64,000 bases of DNA, from positions 248,001 to 312,000 of the forward strand of contig NZ_NQJF01000002.1 in the NCBI RefSeq assembly GCF_002245495.1, given 5' to 3'. Below are positions 8,054 through 16,583 of this stretch, in pieces. The translations under genes and the position numbers were made by a program. Position 1 is the first letter of the stretch. Each line of letters starts with the position of its first letter. Below the pieces are notes generated by a model that was not told the origin of the DNA, ran no database searches, and saw only the letters and a program-made list of their open reading frames with translations. The stretch is from Oceanimonas baumannii (lineage in GTDB: Bacteria; Pseudomonadota; Gammaproteobacteria; Enterobacterales; Aeromonadaceae).

Positions 8054-11000
8054 TATTGCCATTGCCCGGCCGGTGCTGGCCACGGTGCTCAGCCTGATGC
8101 TGTGCGTATTCGGCCTGATTGCTTTTTTTGAGTTACCGCTGAGGGAAATGCCCGACACCACATCACCCATTGTGACCGTGCGCACCGACTACACCGGTGC
8201 CAGTGCCAGCGTAATGGAAAGCCAGGTGACCAAGCGCCTGGAAGATGAGTTGTCCGGGATCAGCGGTGTCAAATTTATCAGCTCTGCCACCAGTGATGGC
8301 CGATCGAGCATTACCGTTGAATTCAACCCCGAGCGGGATCTTGATAATGCCGCCAGCGATGTACGCGAAGCCGTCTCCCGCGCTTCCCGTCAATTGCCGG
8401 ATGATGCCGATGCGCCTGTGGTTACCAAAGATACCGGCCGTAATGATGTGATCCTCTGGGTTACGCTCCGCTCTACTGGCATGTCGGCTCTGGAACTGGG
8501 GGATTATGCGGAAAACGTGCTGGCTGATCGCTTCAGCCTGCTGGATGGTGTCAGCTCGGTCTGGGTGGGCGGACGCAAAGAGCGGGTCATGAATGTACGC
8601 CTGAATACTGCCGCCATGGCAGTACGGGGCGTTACCGTGGCCGATATCGCTGCCGCTCTGCGCAGTCAGAATGTAGAGCTGCCGGCAGGCACACTGGAAA
8701 ATGATCAGCAGAATTTTGCCGCCCGCATTGAACGCGGTTACAACAGTGCCGCCGATTTTAATAACCTGGCCATCCGCAACCTCGGTAGTGGCGAGCGTAT
8801 TTATCTGCGGGACGTGGCAGAGATATGGGAAGGGGAAAAACCGGAAGACACCCTGTTCCGCTCCAATGGCCAGAGTGTGGTGGGCCTTGGCATTGTCAAA
8901 CAAACCCAGGCCAACACCCTGGAAGTGATTGATGAGGTAAAGCGGGCGGTGCAGGCTCAGCAGCCCTTTTTGCCCGACAATACCGAACTGACCTGGACCT
9001 ACGACAGCTCGGTATTTATTGAAAGCGCCATTGATGAGGTTTATCAGACGCTGATGATCACCATGGCACTGGTGGTGCTGGTGATTTATCTCTTTCTCGG
9101 GCAGGTTCGTGCCACCCTGATCCCGGCGGTGACAGTGCCTGTTTCGCTGATCAGCGCCTTCATTGTGGCCATGATCATGGGCTTTTCAGTCAACCTGATC
9201 ACATTGATGGCGCTGATTATGGCCATTGGCCTGGTGGTGGACGATGCCATTGTGGTGCTGGAAAACATTCATCATCATCTGGAACGCGGCCGTTCCCCGC
9301 TGGCAGCGGCCTGGCACGGCACCCGTGAAGTGGGCTTTGCGGTCATCGCCACCACCCTTACCCTGATTTCGGTGTTTTTACCCATCGTGTTTATGGGCGG
9401 AATTATCGGTCGTATTTTTACCGAGTTTGCGGTACTGCTGGCTGCTGCCGTGGGCTTTTCCTCCCTGGTGGCCTTGACCCTCAGCCCGGTCATGGCGGAG
9501 AAACTGCTGAAGCCTGCACAGTCACCCAGCCGGCTGGCACGCTATTTTGACGGGGCTTTTGCCCGGCTTGAAACGGGCTACCGCCGTTTGCTGGTGCGGG
9601 AACTGCGTCATGGCTGGTGGGCACCGCTGGTGATGGTGGCGGCACTGGGGGTGATTGCCGTGCTGTTTCGGGAAGTCCCTCAGAGCCTGACACCTGAAGA
9701 AGACAGAGGCGTGGTGATTGTACTGGTCAAGGGGGCCGAAGGAGCCAGCTTTGAGCGGATGAGCCAGGCCATGGGCGAGGTAGAAAGCAGTCTGATGCCA
9801 CTCCGGGAAGAAGGTATTATCAGCAGCCTGACGGTTCGCACCCCCGGTTTTGGTGGCGGTGTGAATAGCGGAATCATGTTTGCCAGCCTGTCCGGCTGGG
9901 ATGAGCGCAGTGTGTCATCGGCGGTAGTGGCAGGGCGTATCCGTGCCTTGACCCGTCATGTGACTGAGGTGCTGGTGATCCCCATTTTGCCTTCGTCTAT
10001 TCGCAGCGGCTCCAGTACACCGGTAGAGTTTGTGCTGGGAGGAGCCGATTATGATCAGCTGCTGGAATGGGCCGAGCAGCTTCGTACCCTGGCTCGTGAT
10101 AACCCCGGACTGAGTGATCTGGAGCTGGACTTTGATCGAACCAAGCCTGAGCTGCTGGTGCAGGTCGATAAGCAAAGAGCGGCCAGCCTGGGTATTTCGG
10201 TGACCGAGGTAGCTGACAGCCTAAATGTCATGCTGGGAGGCCAGGCCATGACCACTTACTCCCGCCAGGGTGAGGAATATGATGTGTTCCTCAAGGGGGA
10301 CGAAAACGATTTCGGCCGGCTGGATGATCTGGCGTCGCTGTATCTGCGTACCAACGGCGGTGATCTGGTGTCTCTCGACAACCTGGTCAGCCTGCAGGAG
10401 CAGGGTGCACCGGGCTCGCTGAATCACTACAACCGGAAAAAAGCCATTACCCTCAGTGCCAACCTGGAGGGCAGTTACAGCCTGGGAGAAGCGCTCGACT
10501 ACCTCGATGGGCTGGTGCGGGACAATCTGCCCGATGCCGCGACCGTCGACTATAAAGGGGAGTCGCTGGAATATCGCTCCAACCAGAGTGATGTAGCCTT
10601 TGTGTTCGGGCTGGCGCTGGTGGTGGTGTTTTTGATCCTGGCAGCCCAGTTCGAAAGCTTTGTGCACCCTTTTATTGTGTTGCTGACCGTGCCACTGGGG
10701 CTGCTGGGTGGCTTGCTGGGGTTGTACTTTTCAGGCATTACGCTGAATGCCTACAGCCAGATTGCCATGGTTATGCTGATAGGGCTGGTGACCAAAAACG
10801 GTATTCTGATTGTGGAGTTTGCCAATCAGCTACGAGACAAGGGGCTGGAGTTTGACGAGGCCCTGACCGAGGCGGCGGTGCGTCGCCTGCGGCCGATTCT
10901 GATGACGGCGTTTACCACGGTTGCCGGTGCCGTACCGCTTATTCTTGCCAGTGGGGCCGGGGCAGAAAGCCGGCAGTCGGTGGGCATGGTGGTGTTTGGC

Positions 11001-11129
11001 GGTGTGGCGCTGGCCACCTTGCTGACCCTGTTTATTGTGCCGGCCATGTATCGCATGCTGGCGCGGCATACCCGCTCACCGGAACATCAGCAGCGCCGGC
11101 TTGATGCCGTACTGCATGAGTCCGACTAG
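8040..11129 (+). CDS. RND efflux transporter (AcrB/MexF-type permease)
   Basis: A 1029-residue proton-driven drug-efflux permease. The start ATG 8040 gives [20 protein letters not shown], the usual RND N-terminus. The two-fold repeat of transmembrane helices and large periplasmic loops is clear. The TM4 proton-relay pair is visible in GLVVDDAIVVLENI. The second half repeats the motif as GLVTKNGILIVEFANQLRDKG. The protein ends with a short cytoplasmic tail. By eye it resembles the VexD/MdtB-like subgroup with a single-ion-pair relay. It is translationally coupled to the adaptor. Substrates cannot be assigned. Confidence 0.93.
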   Translation: MRLSDIAIARPVLATVLSLMLCVFGLIAFFELPLREMPDTTSPIVTVRTDYTGASASVMESQVTKRLEDELSGISGVKFISSATSDGRSSITVEFNPERDLDNAASDVREAVSRASRQLPDDADAPVVTKDTGRNDVILWVTLRSTGMSALELGDYAENVLADRFSLLDGVSSVWVGGRKERVMNVRLNTAAMAVRGVTVADIAAALRSQNVELPAGTLENDQQNFAARIERGYNSAADFNNLAIRNLGSGERIYLRDVAEIWEGEKPEDTLFRSNGQSVVGLGIVKQTQANTLEVIDEVKRAVQAQQPFLPDNTELTWTYDSSVFIESAIDEVYQTLMITMALVVLVIYLFLGQVRATLIPAVTVPVSLISAFIVAMIMGFSVNLITLMALIMAIGLVVDDAIVVLENIHHHLERGRSPLAAAWHGTREVGFAVIATTLTLISVFLPIVFMGGIIGRIFTEFAVLLAAAVGFSSLVALTLSPVMAEKLLKPAQSPSRLARYFDGAFARLETGYRRLLVRELRHGWWAPLVMVAALGVIAVLFREVPQSLTPEEDRGVVIVLVKGAEGASFERMSQAMGEVESSLMPLREEGIISSLTVRTPGFGGGVNSGIMFASLSGWDERSVSSAVVAGRIRALTRHVTEVLVIPILPSSIRSGSSTPVEFVLGGADYDQLLEWAEQLRTLARDNPGLSDLELDFDRTKPELLVQVDKQRAASLGISVTEVADSLNVMLGGQAMTTYSRQGEEYDVFLKGDENDFGRLDDLASLYLRTNGGDLVSLDNLVSLQEQGAPGSLNHYNRKKAITLSANLEGSYSLGEALDYLDGLVRDNLPDAATVDYKGESLEYRSNQSDVAFVFGLALVVVFLILAAQFESFVHPFIVLLTVPLGLLGGLLGLYFSGITLNAYSQIAMVMLIGLVTKNGILIVEFANQLRDKGLEFDEALTEAAVRRLRPILMTAFTTVAGAVPLILASGAGAESRQSVGMVVFGGVALATLLTLFIVPAMYRMLARHTRSPEHQQRRLDAVLHESD

Positions 11130-11132
11130 CCC

Positions 11133-11612
11133 TTACCAGCCGGAAGAGCGGCCGGGCGGGGCTACCACCCGGTAGCCGTGCCGGTAAGAACGATAGTAAT
11201 TGCCGCCATGGTAGTAGTAGGGATAGCCATTGAAATACAGGCTGATGTAACCACCGGGCAGCTCGCGGATCAGGCTGCCCAGGGGTAACAGGACAGCAAT
11301 GCCGGGGCCCGGTGACGCGCGGCCACGGTACAGTACCCGGGGCGGGGAATAGTAATAGGGACGCTGGACCCTTACGCGGGGGGAGACATGGTGCTTATGC
11401 CGGCGTAACCCGTGGTTCCGGGCTGCCTTATGCTGGCGGTCATGGCGGTAGCTGTTCTGGCTGCGATGTTGCCTGTCGGGGGGAGCATATTGCTGCAGCC
11501 GGTGATGCTCCCGGTAATGTCCTTGCTCTGCCTGGCTCAGGGAAGGCAGCAATAATACTGTCAGCAGGGTCAGTAACCGGACGCCGTGATACATGAATGA
11601 AGATACCATCAT
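11133..11612 (-). CDS. Secreted His/Tyr/Arg-rich protein, DUF6515-like
   Basis: A 159-residue protein of unknown function. Residues 1-28 form a signal peptide (VRLLTLLTVLLLPSLSQA). The next 70 residues are very rich in His, Arg, Tyr and Gln and have low complexity. The C-terminal third contains LPGGYISLYFNGYPYYYHGGNYYR, which resembles the short YxxxNGxPYYYxxGxYY motif of DUF6515 periplasmic proteins. The start at 11612 is preceded by AGGAG. The gene is convergent with the RND permease, only 3 bp past its stop. The His-rich tract might bind metal, but nothing in the sequence proves it. Confidence 0.72.
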   Translation of the reverse strand: MMVSSFMYHGVRLLTLLTVLLLPSLSQAEQGHYREHHRLQQYAPPDRQHRSQNSYRHDRQHKAARNHGLRRHKHHVSPRVRVQRPYYYSPPRVLYRGRASPGPGIAVLLPLGSLIRELPGGYISLYFNGYPYYYHGGNYYRSYRHGYRVVAPPGRSSGW

Positions 11613-11692
11613 CTATCTCCTGTATTGCCCGGCCACGGCACTGTGTCGTGGCACCCGGAGATACTTCAAGTATGGTTCATTGGCGCAGCAAT

Positions 11693-11722
11693 AAAAAAAG
11701 CCGGTGCTAGGCACCGGCTTTT
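11693..11722 (-). terminator. Rho-independent terminator of the tRNA-Tyr operon
   Basis: AAAAGCCGGTGC and GCACCGGCTTTT flank a 3-nt loop (11696-11722). On the minus strand the hairpin is followed by seven T residues. It lies immediately after the second tRNA-Tyr gene. Confidence 0.9.
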
Positions 11723-11728
11723 AAATAA

Positions 11729-11813
11729 TGGTGGAGGGAGCTGGATTCGAACCAGCGAAGGCTGAGCCGTCAGATTTACAGTCTGATCCCTTTGGCCACT
11801 CGGGAACCCCTCC
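11729..11813 (-). tRNA. tRNA-Tyr (GTA), downstream copy
   Basis: An 85-nt class II tRNA with encoded CCA (11729-11731). The acceptor stem GGAGGGG pairs with TCCCTCC, the discriminator is A, the anticodon loop is CTGTAAA, and it has the long variable arm of bacterial tRNA-Tyr. It is identical to the copy 53 bp upstream. Confidence 0.97.
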
Positions 11814-11866
11814 ACGAGTAAACTTCAAATTGTGTGGTTCAGCGCCGTGGCGATGAACTGAATAGG

Positions 11867-11951
11867 TGGTGGAGGGAGCTGGATTCGAACCAGCGAAGGC
11901 TGAGCCGTCAGATTTACAGTCTGATCCCTTTGGCCACTCGGGAACCCCTCC
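11867..11951 (-). tRNA. tRNA-Tyr (GTA), upstream copy
   Basis: An 85-nt tRNA identical in sequence to the neighbouring copy, with encoded CCA at 11867-11869. The two genes form one tandem transcript, as in the E. coli tyrTV pair. Confidence 0.97.
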
Positions 11952-11966
11952 ACATCAGTGGGGCGC

Positions 11967-11994
11967 ATACTACCAAAACCGGCAGGGATGTGAA
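11967..11994 (-). promoter_or_regulatory. Putative promoter of the tRNA-Tyr pair
   Basis: On the minus strand, TTCACA (11989-11994) and TAGTAT (11967-11972) are 16 bp apart. They are followed by a GC-rich GCGCCCC discriminator typical of stringently controlled stable-RNA promoters. Confidence 0.55.
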
Positions 11995-12083
11995 CCCCTG
12001 AAAGGCAATTAATTTACTAAAATTTGGGGCTTTTCGGCCGATAAAGAGTTAAATGCCTAACTTTTAAACTTTTCGGGTTTTTT

Positions 12084-12563
12084 ATGGCCACGCCGGTACA
12101 CGCCAATTTGCTGATCAACGACAGCCAGCTGGGAGACAGCCTTAATCAGGCCGTTCACCAGGGGCGTCGTGGTGATTTTGGCCTGTTGCTGGCGATGCTG
12201 TCGGAAGATGCCCGGGATTTGCCCCGTATTGAGGAGCCGGCAGCCGGCTCGGCCGAGCCTGACTGGCGGCAGCATTTCAGCCTGCCCGCGCCCACGCCGC
12301 CTCTGTTTGCTGAACCGGAAGATACTGCCCGCGTTGCGGGGCTGAGCCAGCTTGCCGGCACCTTACAGCAAGACAGCCTGCGGTTATTACTGGCCATGCG
12401 CGGCGAGCCGCTTAAACCGTCACCTGATGAGTTGCCGGCGGAAGTGGCCTCCAACCTGGCACCCCGAGCCCTGGCCCGGATGCAGGGCAAACTGAATGCC
12501 TTGTTACCCGAGCAGCCCGGCAGGCTGCTCGAGGTACTGGAAGCGGTACATGCAACCGCCTGA
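12084..12563 (+). CDS. Conserved-looking hypothetical protein
   Basis: I do not recognise a characterised family. The 159-residue protein is acidic and leucine-rich, soluble by composition, with no signal peptide or membrane segment. It contains the block INDSQLGDSLNQAVHQGRRG followed by DFGLLLAMLSEDARD, a proline-rich middle and a helical C-terminus. Similar small proteins of unknown function occur, as far as I recall, in Vibrio and Aeromonas, but I cannot name one. It stands alone between the divergent tRNA-Tyr operon and the convergent ketoacyl synthase gene. The ATG at 12084 has only a weak GGG-type ribosome-binding site. Confidence 0.7.
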   Translation: MATPVHANLLINDSQLGDSLNQAVHQGRRGDFGLLLAMLSEDARDLPRIEEPAAGSAEPDWRQHFSLPAPTPPLFAEPEDTARVAGLSQLAGTLQQDSLRLLLAMRGEPLKPSPDELPAEVASNLAPRALARMQGKLNALLPEQPGRLLEVLEAVHATA

Positions 12564-12580
12564 ACGGCGGCTGGCGAGGT

Positions 12581-13666
12581 TTATTGTTCCCGTTGTGCCT
12601 GTCGGCAGCCGGCAATGGCCGGAGCCAGCAGCTCCAGGGCCGTATGTTCGCACGGAGGCAGGGTGGCATCACTTTGTCTGAGCGGGGTGACCCGCTCTCC
12701 CCAGCGAATCACACCGGCTCCCCAGGTCAGGCCGGCACCAAAGGCGGCGGTCAGGAGCAGTGAGCCGGGGCGGACTCGGCCCTGCTCCAGTGCCTCACAC
12801 AGTGCAACCGGCACGGTGGCCGCAGAAGTATTGCCATAGTCGGCAATATTGATCATGACCTTTTCCGGTGGCACAGACATTTTTCTGGCCAGCGTTTCGA
12901 TAATGCGCACATTGGCCTGGTGCGGCAGCATCAAGTCAATATGCTCCGGGCTGACACCGGCCTGCTCCAGCACAAAACCGGCCGCGTCTCCCATGCCTCG
13001 CACGGCCCGCCTGAAAATTTCCTGGCCTTCAAAGTTCACGTCAAACAGGCCATCAATATGAGCAAAGCGGGTACGTCCGGTACCCGAGTCGGGCACCGCC
13101 AGAATATCTCTGGCTTCGGCGTCACAGCCGAGCTTGTCGGCGAGCAGGCCGCTCTGCTGCTCGCTGGCTTCCAGCACCACGGCACCAGCACCATCACCAA
13201 ACAGCACGGCGGTATCACGCCGGGTCCAGTCAAGGTAATGTGTCAGGCGTTCAGCACCGATAACCAGCAGCCGGTTCATGCTGCCGGCGCGAATTAATGC
13301 CGAGCCGACACTCAGGCCATAAATAAAGCCGGTGCAGGCGGCATTCAGATCAAACACGGCGGCAGCCGGAATGCCGAGATTGCGTTGTACTGCCGAGGCA
13401 GCGCTGGGTACCAGGGTATCGGGGCTGGCGGTGGCCAGAATGATGCCGTCAATCTGCGTTGGTTCAAGGCCGGCGGCGGCCAGGGCGTGGCGGGCGGCCA
13501 CGGTGGCCAGTTCGGAGGTGTTTACATGGGCAATGCGCCGGGCCCGAATGCCGGTGCGGCTTTGAATCCAATCGTCCGAGGTATCCAGAAAGGTACTGAG
13601 ATCCTCATTAGTCAGCACGGCCGGCGGCAGACACTTGCCCCAGCCGGTGATATTGGCATAACGCAT
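12581..13666 (-). CDS. Ketoacyl-ACP synthase III (FabH-like, long form)
   Basis: A thiolase-fold condensing enzyme that would join an acyl-CoA to malonyl-ACP. The catalytic triad is intact: C111 in NAACTGF, H249 in [10 protein letters not shown] and N279 in [10 protein letters not shown]. At 361 residues it is about 45 longer than E. coli FabH. It has a C-terminal tail after [11 protein letters not shown] that resembles the second FabH-like enzymes of Vibrio, Shewanella and Aeromonas. It is not in a fab operon (no plsX, fabD or acpP nearby). It is therefore probably an accessory KAS III rather than the main initiator of fatty-acid synthesis. Acyl preference is unknown. Confidence 0.87.
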   Translation of the reverse strand: MRYANITGWGKCLPPAVLTNEDLSTFLDTSDDWIQSRTGIRARRIAHVNTSELATVAARHALAAAGLEPTQIDGIILATASPDTLVPSAASAVQRNLGIPAAAVFDLNAACTGFIYGLSVGSALIRAGSMNRLLVIGAERLTHYLDWTRRDTAVLFGDGAGAVVLEASEQQSGLLADKLGCDAEARDILAVPDSGTGRTRFAHIDGLFDVNFEGQEIFRRAVRGMGDAAGFVLEQAGVSPEHIDLMLPHQANVRIIETLARKMSVPPEKVMINIADYGNTSAATVPVALCEALEQGRVRPGSLLLTAAFGAGLTWGAGVIRWGERVTPLRQSDATLPPCEHTALELLAPAIAGCRQAQREQ

Positions 13667-13732
13667 GATATTCCCGCTTGTTCGGTGTGGGGTCTGCCAA
13701 TTATGCCCAAGGCATGACCGGAACTCTACTGC

Positions 13733-14110
13733 TTACAAACGGCCATCCCGTTCAAGCCGGCTACGCACCCAGGTACGGTACAGCCAGGACAGGGCCGGGC
13801 GGATCACCGGCAGACCAATGAAGAGAGCCAGGGGCTTGAGTCGTGGCACCCGTTTCATCAGCAGAATATACGCGTCCAGCTCGGAATAAATATCGCCCTC
13901 GGCGGTTTGTACATGCAGTTCTCGCAATGCCTGCTGCGGGCTGATGCCCATGCTCAGCAGAACTTCTTCTTTATCGGTAATATCGAACCAGTAAATATCC
14001 TTGCCTTGCTCGCCCGCCCAGCGTTCATAGCGGGCTCTGTCCTTGATACAGCCTTCACAGGCACCGTCATAAAACACCACCAGCCGGTGGCGTACCTTAT
14101 GGTCATCCAC
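13733..14110 (-). CDS. DUF393 / DCC-family thiol-disulfide oxidoreductase-like protein
   Basis: A 125-residue thioredoxin-fold protein. The family motif FYDGxCxxC is present as FYDGACEGC, with cysteines at 18 and 21, followed by DITDKEEVL. The middle part YSELDAYILLMKRVP corresponds to the DCC-domain helix. There is no signal peptide, so it should be cytoplasmic. The family name implies redox activity, but its physiological role is not established. It lies about 65 bp upstream of the ketoacyl synthase start in the same direction and could share its transcript. Confidence 0.82.
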   Translation of the reverse strand: MDDHKVRHRLVVFYDGACEGCIKDRARYERWAGEQGKDIYWFDITDKEEVLLSMGISPQQALRELHVQTAEGDIYSELDAYILLMKRVPRLKPLALFIGLPVIRPALSWLYRTWVRSRLERDGRL

Positions 14111-14161
14111 AGTGCTTCCTCCATGGCTTCATCCGTGAAACCTGTATTGAGCATAGTCGCT

Positions 14162-15637
14162 TCAGCTTAAATAGCGTTGTTCCAGATGATGGCGGAACGG
14201 CCTTACCGTCAGCGCCTGGCCGGAAGCCTGTGTCAGCAGCGCGTCGGTGGATAACAGGCTGGCATGCTGCCACACGTGGTGCTGCAGCCAGTCAAACACA
14301 GCGGTAAGGTCGCCGGTGAGCAACTTCTCAAACGGGCCGAGCTGCTGCTGCATGGCCTCGGCCAGCTGAGCGGCATAAATGGCCCCGAGGGTATAGCTGG
14401 GAAAGTAGCCAAAACTGCCATCGGTCCAGTGAATGTCCTGCAGGCAACCGTTTTTATAATTATCTTTTGTGCTGAGCCCCAGATAATGCTGCATCAACTG
14501 ATCCCAGCGTTCAGGAAGGTGGCGGGGCTCCATATTGCCGTCAATCAGATCCCGCTCAATCTGATAACGCAGCATGATGTGGGCCGGATAAGTGACTTCA
14601 TCGGCGTCTACGCGAATAAAGCCGGGTTTTACCCTGGTATACAGCCGGGCCAGGTTCTCGGGAGCAAACGCCGGCTGCTCCCCCAGATACTGATTCAGTA
14701 AGGGGGAAAGCTGTGTCAGGAAAGCCGGATGACGAGCCAGCTGCATTTCAAAAAACAGGCTCTGAGACTCGTGCACGCCCATGGATCTGGCCTGACCCAC
14801 CGGCCATTTGCGCCATGTTACCGGAAGGCCCTGTTCATAGCGGGCATGACCGGTCTCATGGATAATTCCCATCAGAGCCTGTGCCGCATCGTTCTCATCA
14901 TAACGGGTGGTCAGGCGCACATCGTCGCTGACGCCACCGCAAAAAGGATGAGCACTGACATCCAGCCGGCCCCGGTTAAAATCAAAGCCCAGCTGCGTCA
15001 TTATCTCCAGCCCCAGCGCTTTTTGCCTGTCGGTGGCAAATGGCCCTTGCGGCTGCAAAAAGGGTTCATGACCCTGCTTTTCCTGTACCTGTCCAATCAG
15101 CCCCGGCAGCCATTGATTGATATCATCAAACAAGGCATCCAGGGTGTGGGTGCGCATACCCGGTTCATACTGCTCAAGCAGGCTGTCATAACGGGATAAC
15201 CCCAGGGCATCTGCCCGGGCACTGGCGGCGTGCCGTGATAACGCCACTACTTCTTCAAACAGGGGCAAAAAACCGTGCCAGTCATTATTTTTCCGCAGGC
15301 TGCGCCAGGCGTGTTCACAGCGGGAGCCGGCGAGAGAGCGTGCCCGTACCAGATCCGCCGGCAGCAGGGTGGCATCGCGCCATACACGCTGCATTTCTTT
15401 CAGGCTTTGCTGTTGCTGAAGCGACAGGACTTCGTTGCCGGCGTCATTAAACCAGCCGGCAAGGCGCTCATCCTGTAACTGCTGATGACACAATACTGCC
15501 AGCGTGCCGAGGGCTTCGGCTCTGGCTTCGTTGCCACCGGCAGGCATCATGGTTGCCTGATCCCAGCCACAGATGGCTCCCAGGTGCTGCAGATGGTGCA
15601 GTTGTTCAAAATGCTGTTCCAGTGCGGAATAAGACAT
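14162..15637 (-). CDS. Carboxypeptidase Taq family (M32) metallocarboxypeptidase
   Basis: A cytoplasmic zinc carboxypeptidase that removes C-terminal residues from peptides. The 491-residue length is typical of M32. The zinc motif HETGH is at residues 260-264. Other M32 marks are GWDQATMMP near the N-terminus, PFCGGVSDDVRLTTRYDEND just before the zinc site, and DEVTYPAHIMLRYQIERDLI. It lies between the DUF393 gene and smrA, all on the minus strand. The function in these bacteria is probably peptide turnover (inference). Confidence 0.93.
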   Translation of the reverse strand: MSYSALEQHFEQLHHLQHLGAICGWDQATMMPAGGNEARAEALGTLAVLCHQQLQDERLAGWFNDAGNEVLSLQQQQSLKEMQRVWRDATLLPADLVRARSLAGSRCEHAWRSLRKNNDWHGFLPLFEEVVALSRHAASARADALGLSRYDSLLEQYEPGMRTHTLDALFDDINQWLPGLIGQVQEKQGHEPFLQPQGPFATDRQKALGLEIMTQLGFDFNRGRLDVSAHPFCGGVSDDVRLTTRYDENDAAQALMGIIHETGHARYEQGLPVTWRKWPVGQARSMGVHESQSLFFEMQLARHPAFLTQLSPLLNQYLGEQPAFAPENLARLYTRVKPGFIRVDADEVTYPAHIMLRYQIERDLIDGNMEPRHLPERWDQLMQHYLGLSTKDNYKNGCLQDIHWTDGSFGYFPSYTLGAIYAAQLAEAMQQQLGPFEKLLTGDLTAVFDWLQHHVWQHASLLSTDALLTQASGQALTVRPFRHHLEQRYLS

Positions 15638-15661
15638 GGAGTGTTCCTTGGGGTTAAGTTC

Positions 15662-16243
15662 TCAGCCCTGCCGGCTCTGCAGCCGCTCACGGGTATCCTG
15701 TTTGGCCTGTTCGCTTTTGCGCAACAATACATAAAGGCAGCCGCTGCCGCCATGCTGGCGCAGGGCACTGTGGCAGGCCAGCACTTCCGCTAACTGAGGC
15801 AACCAGCCGGAAACATAGCTTTTCAGCAGGGCAGGGGGCTGGCTGCGCTCACCTTTGCCGTGCACTATGATGACCGAGCGGATATTCCGGCGCAGACAGC
15901 CATGTAAAAAGTTCAGCAGGGCATCGCGGGCGCGTTCTACGGTGTGATGATGCAAGTCGAGGCGAGCCTCGCACGGGTATTTACCCAGCCGCAGCTTTTT
16001 AAATACGCCTTCCTGTACGCCGGCCTTTTTGTAGCTGACCATATCATCGGGGCGCAGCAGTTTGACATGATCGAGAGAAAGCGCCTGTTCAGTGGCATCC
16101 GTGTCGGTTTGTGCTGCCCGGCGGCGTTCGGCCATGGCGGCGGCATCGCCTTTGTGGCCATGGGCAGCCGGCAGGGTGTCTTGCCTGATGGCAGTGAATC
16201 CGTCCAGTTCATCGAGAAAGGACGACCAGTCAGAATGGCTCAT
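15662..16243 (-). CDS. smrA: Smr-domain DNA endonuclease SmrA
   Basis: A 193-residue protein with a C-terminal Smr (MutS2-like) domain. The two hallmark motifs are LDLHHHT (95-101) and HGKG (128-131). The N-terminal 60 residues are charged and probably flexible. Upstream of the domain, the stretch RPDDMVSYKKAGVQEGVFKKLRLG matches SmrA of enterobacteria. E. coli SmrA has DNA nicking activity in vitro; its cellular role is unclear. The gene ends 24 bp upstream of the carboxypeptidase start. Confidence 0.87.
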   Translation of the reverse strand: MSHSDWSSFLDELDGFTAIRQDTLPAAHGHKGDAAAMAERRRAAQTDTDATEQALSLDHVKLLRPDDMVSYKKAGVQEGVFKKLRLGKYPCEARLDLHHHTVERARDALLNFLHGCLRRNIRSVIIVHGKGERSQPPALLKSYVSGWLPQLAEVLACHSALRQHGGSGCLYVLLRKSEQAKQDTRERLQSRQG

Positions 16244-16302
16244 GGCGCGGCTCCTTTTAATCCGGGATTAGCCGCAGTATAAGCAAATGAAATGAAGAGG
16301 GG

Positions 16303-16343
16303 AACGACGGGCCCCGGGGAGGAGGAGTGTGAGGCCCGCCGTT
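16303..16343. terminator. Hairpin downstream of the DUF3149 gene
   Basis: AACGACGGGCC (16303-16313) pairs with GGCCCGCCGTT (16333-16343) with one mismatch. No strong T-tract follows on the minus strand, so its terminator strength is doubtful. Confidence 0.4.
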
Positions 16344-16356
16344 GTTAAATCGTTAG

Positions 16357-16509
16357 TTATTTGCCGGCTTCGCCATTGGGATCGGATTTCATCACCTTGT
16401 AGATGAAATACCCGGCATAAAAACTGATGAGCAGGGTAGTTGCAATGATCACCATCATCGACATAAACCCTACATCGCTGCCAAACATTAAATCGAGCCA
16501 GAATGCCAT
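16357..16509 (-). CDS. DUF3149-family small membrane protein
   Basis: A 50-residue open frame, MAFWLDLMFGSDVGFMSMM..., with one membrane helix (roughly residues 15-38) and a short charged C-terminus (YKVMKSDPNGEAGK). The opening MAFWLDLMFG and the overall layout match what I recall of DUF3149 proteins in Shewanella, Vibrio and Aeromonas, whose function is unknown. The ATG is preceded by AGGAGAAAGG. Upstream lies an FNR-type dyad placed as for a class II activator. It lies downstream of the TraB/GumN gene in the same direction. A link to anaerobic or microaerobic respiration is inference from the promoter. Confidence 0.82.
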   Translation of the reverse strand: MAFWLDLMFGSDVGFMSMMVIIATTLLISFYAGYFIYKVMKSDPNGEAGK

Positions 16510-16542
16510 TGCCTTTCTCCTATCACGCGCTCCGTTACAGGC

Positions 16543-16583
16543 ATACTAGCGGGACCAGTCCGGCACATGCTGATCCTGATCAA
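16543..16583 (-). promoter_or_regulatory. Predicted FNR-activated promoter of the DUF3149 gene
   Basis: On the minus strand, TTGATCAGGATCAG (16570-16583) differs by one base from the FNR consensus TTGAT-N4-ATCAA. A TAGTAT -10 element follows at 16543-16548. The dyad centre is 28.5 bp upstream of the -10 hexamer, placing it near -41, the class II activation position. The dyad overlaps the stop codon of the upstream gene. Confidence 0.6.
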
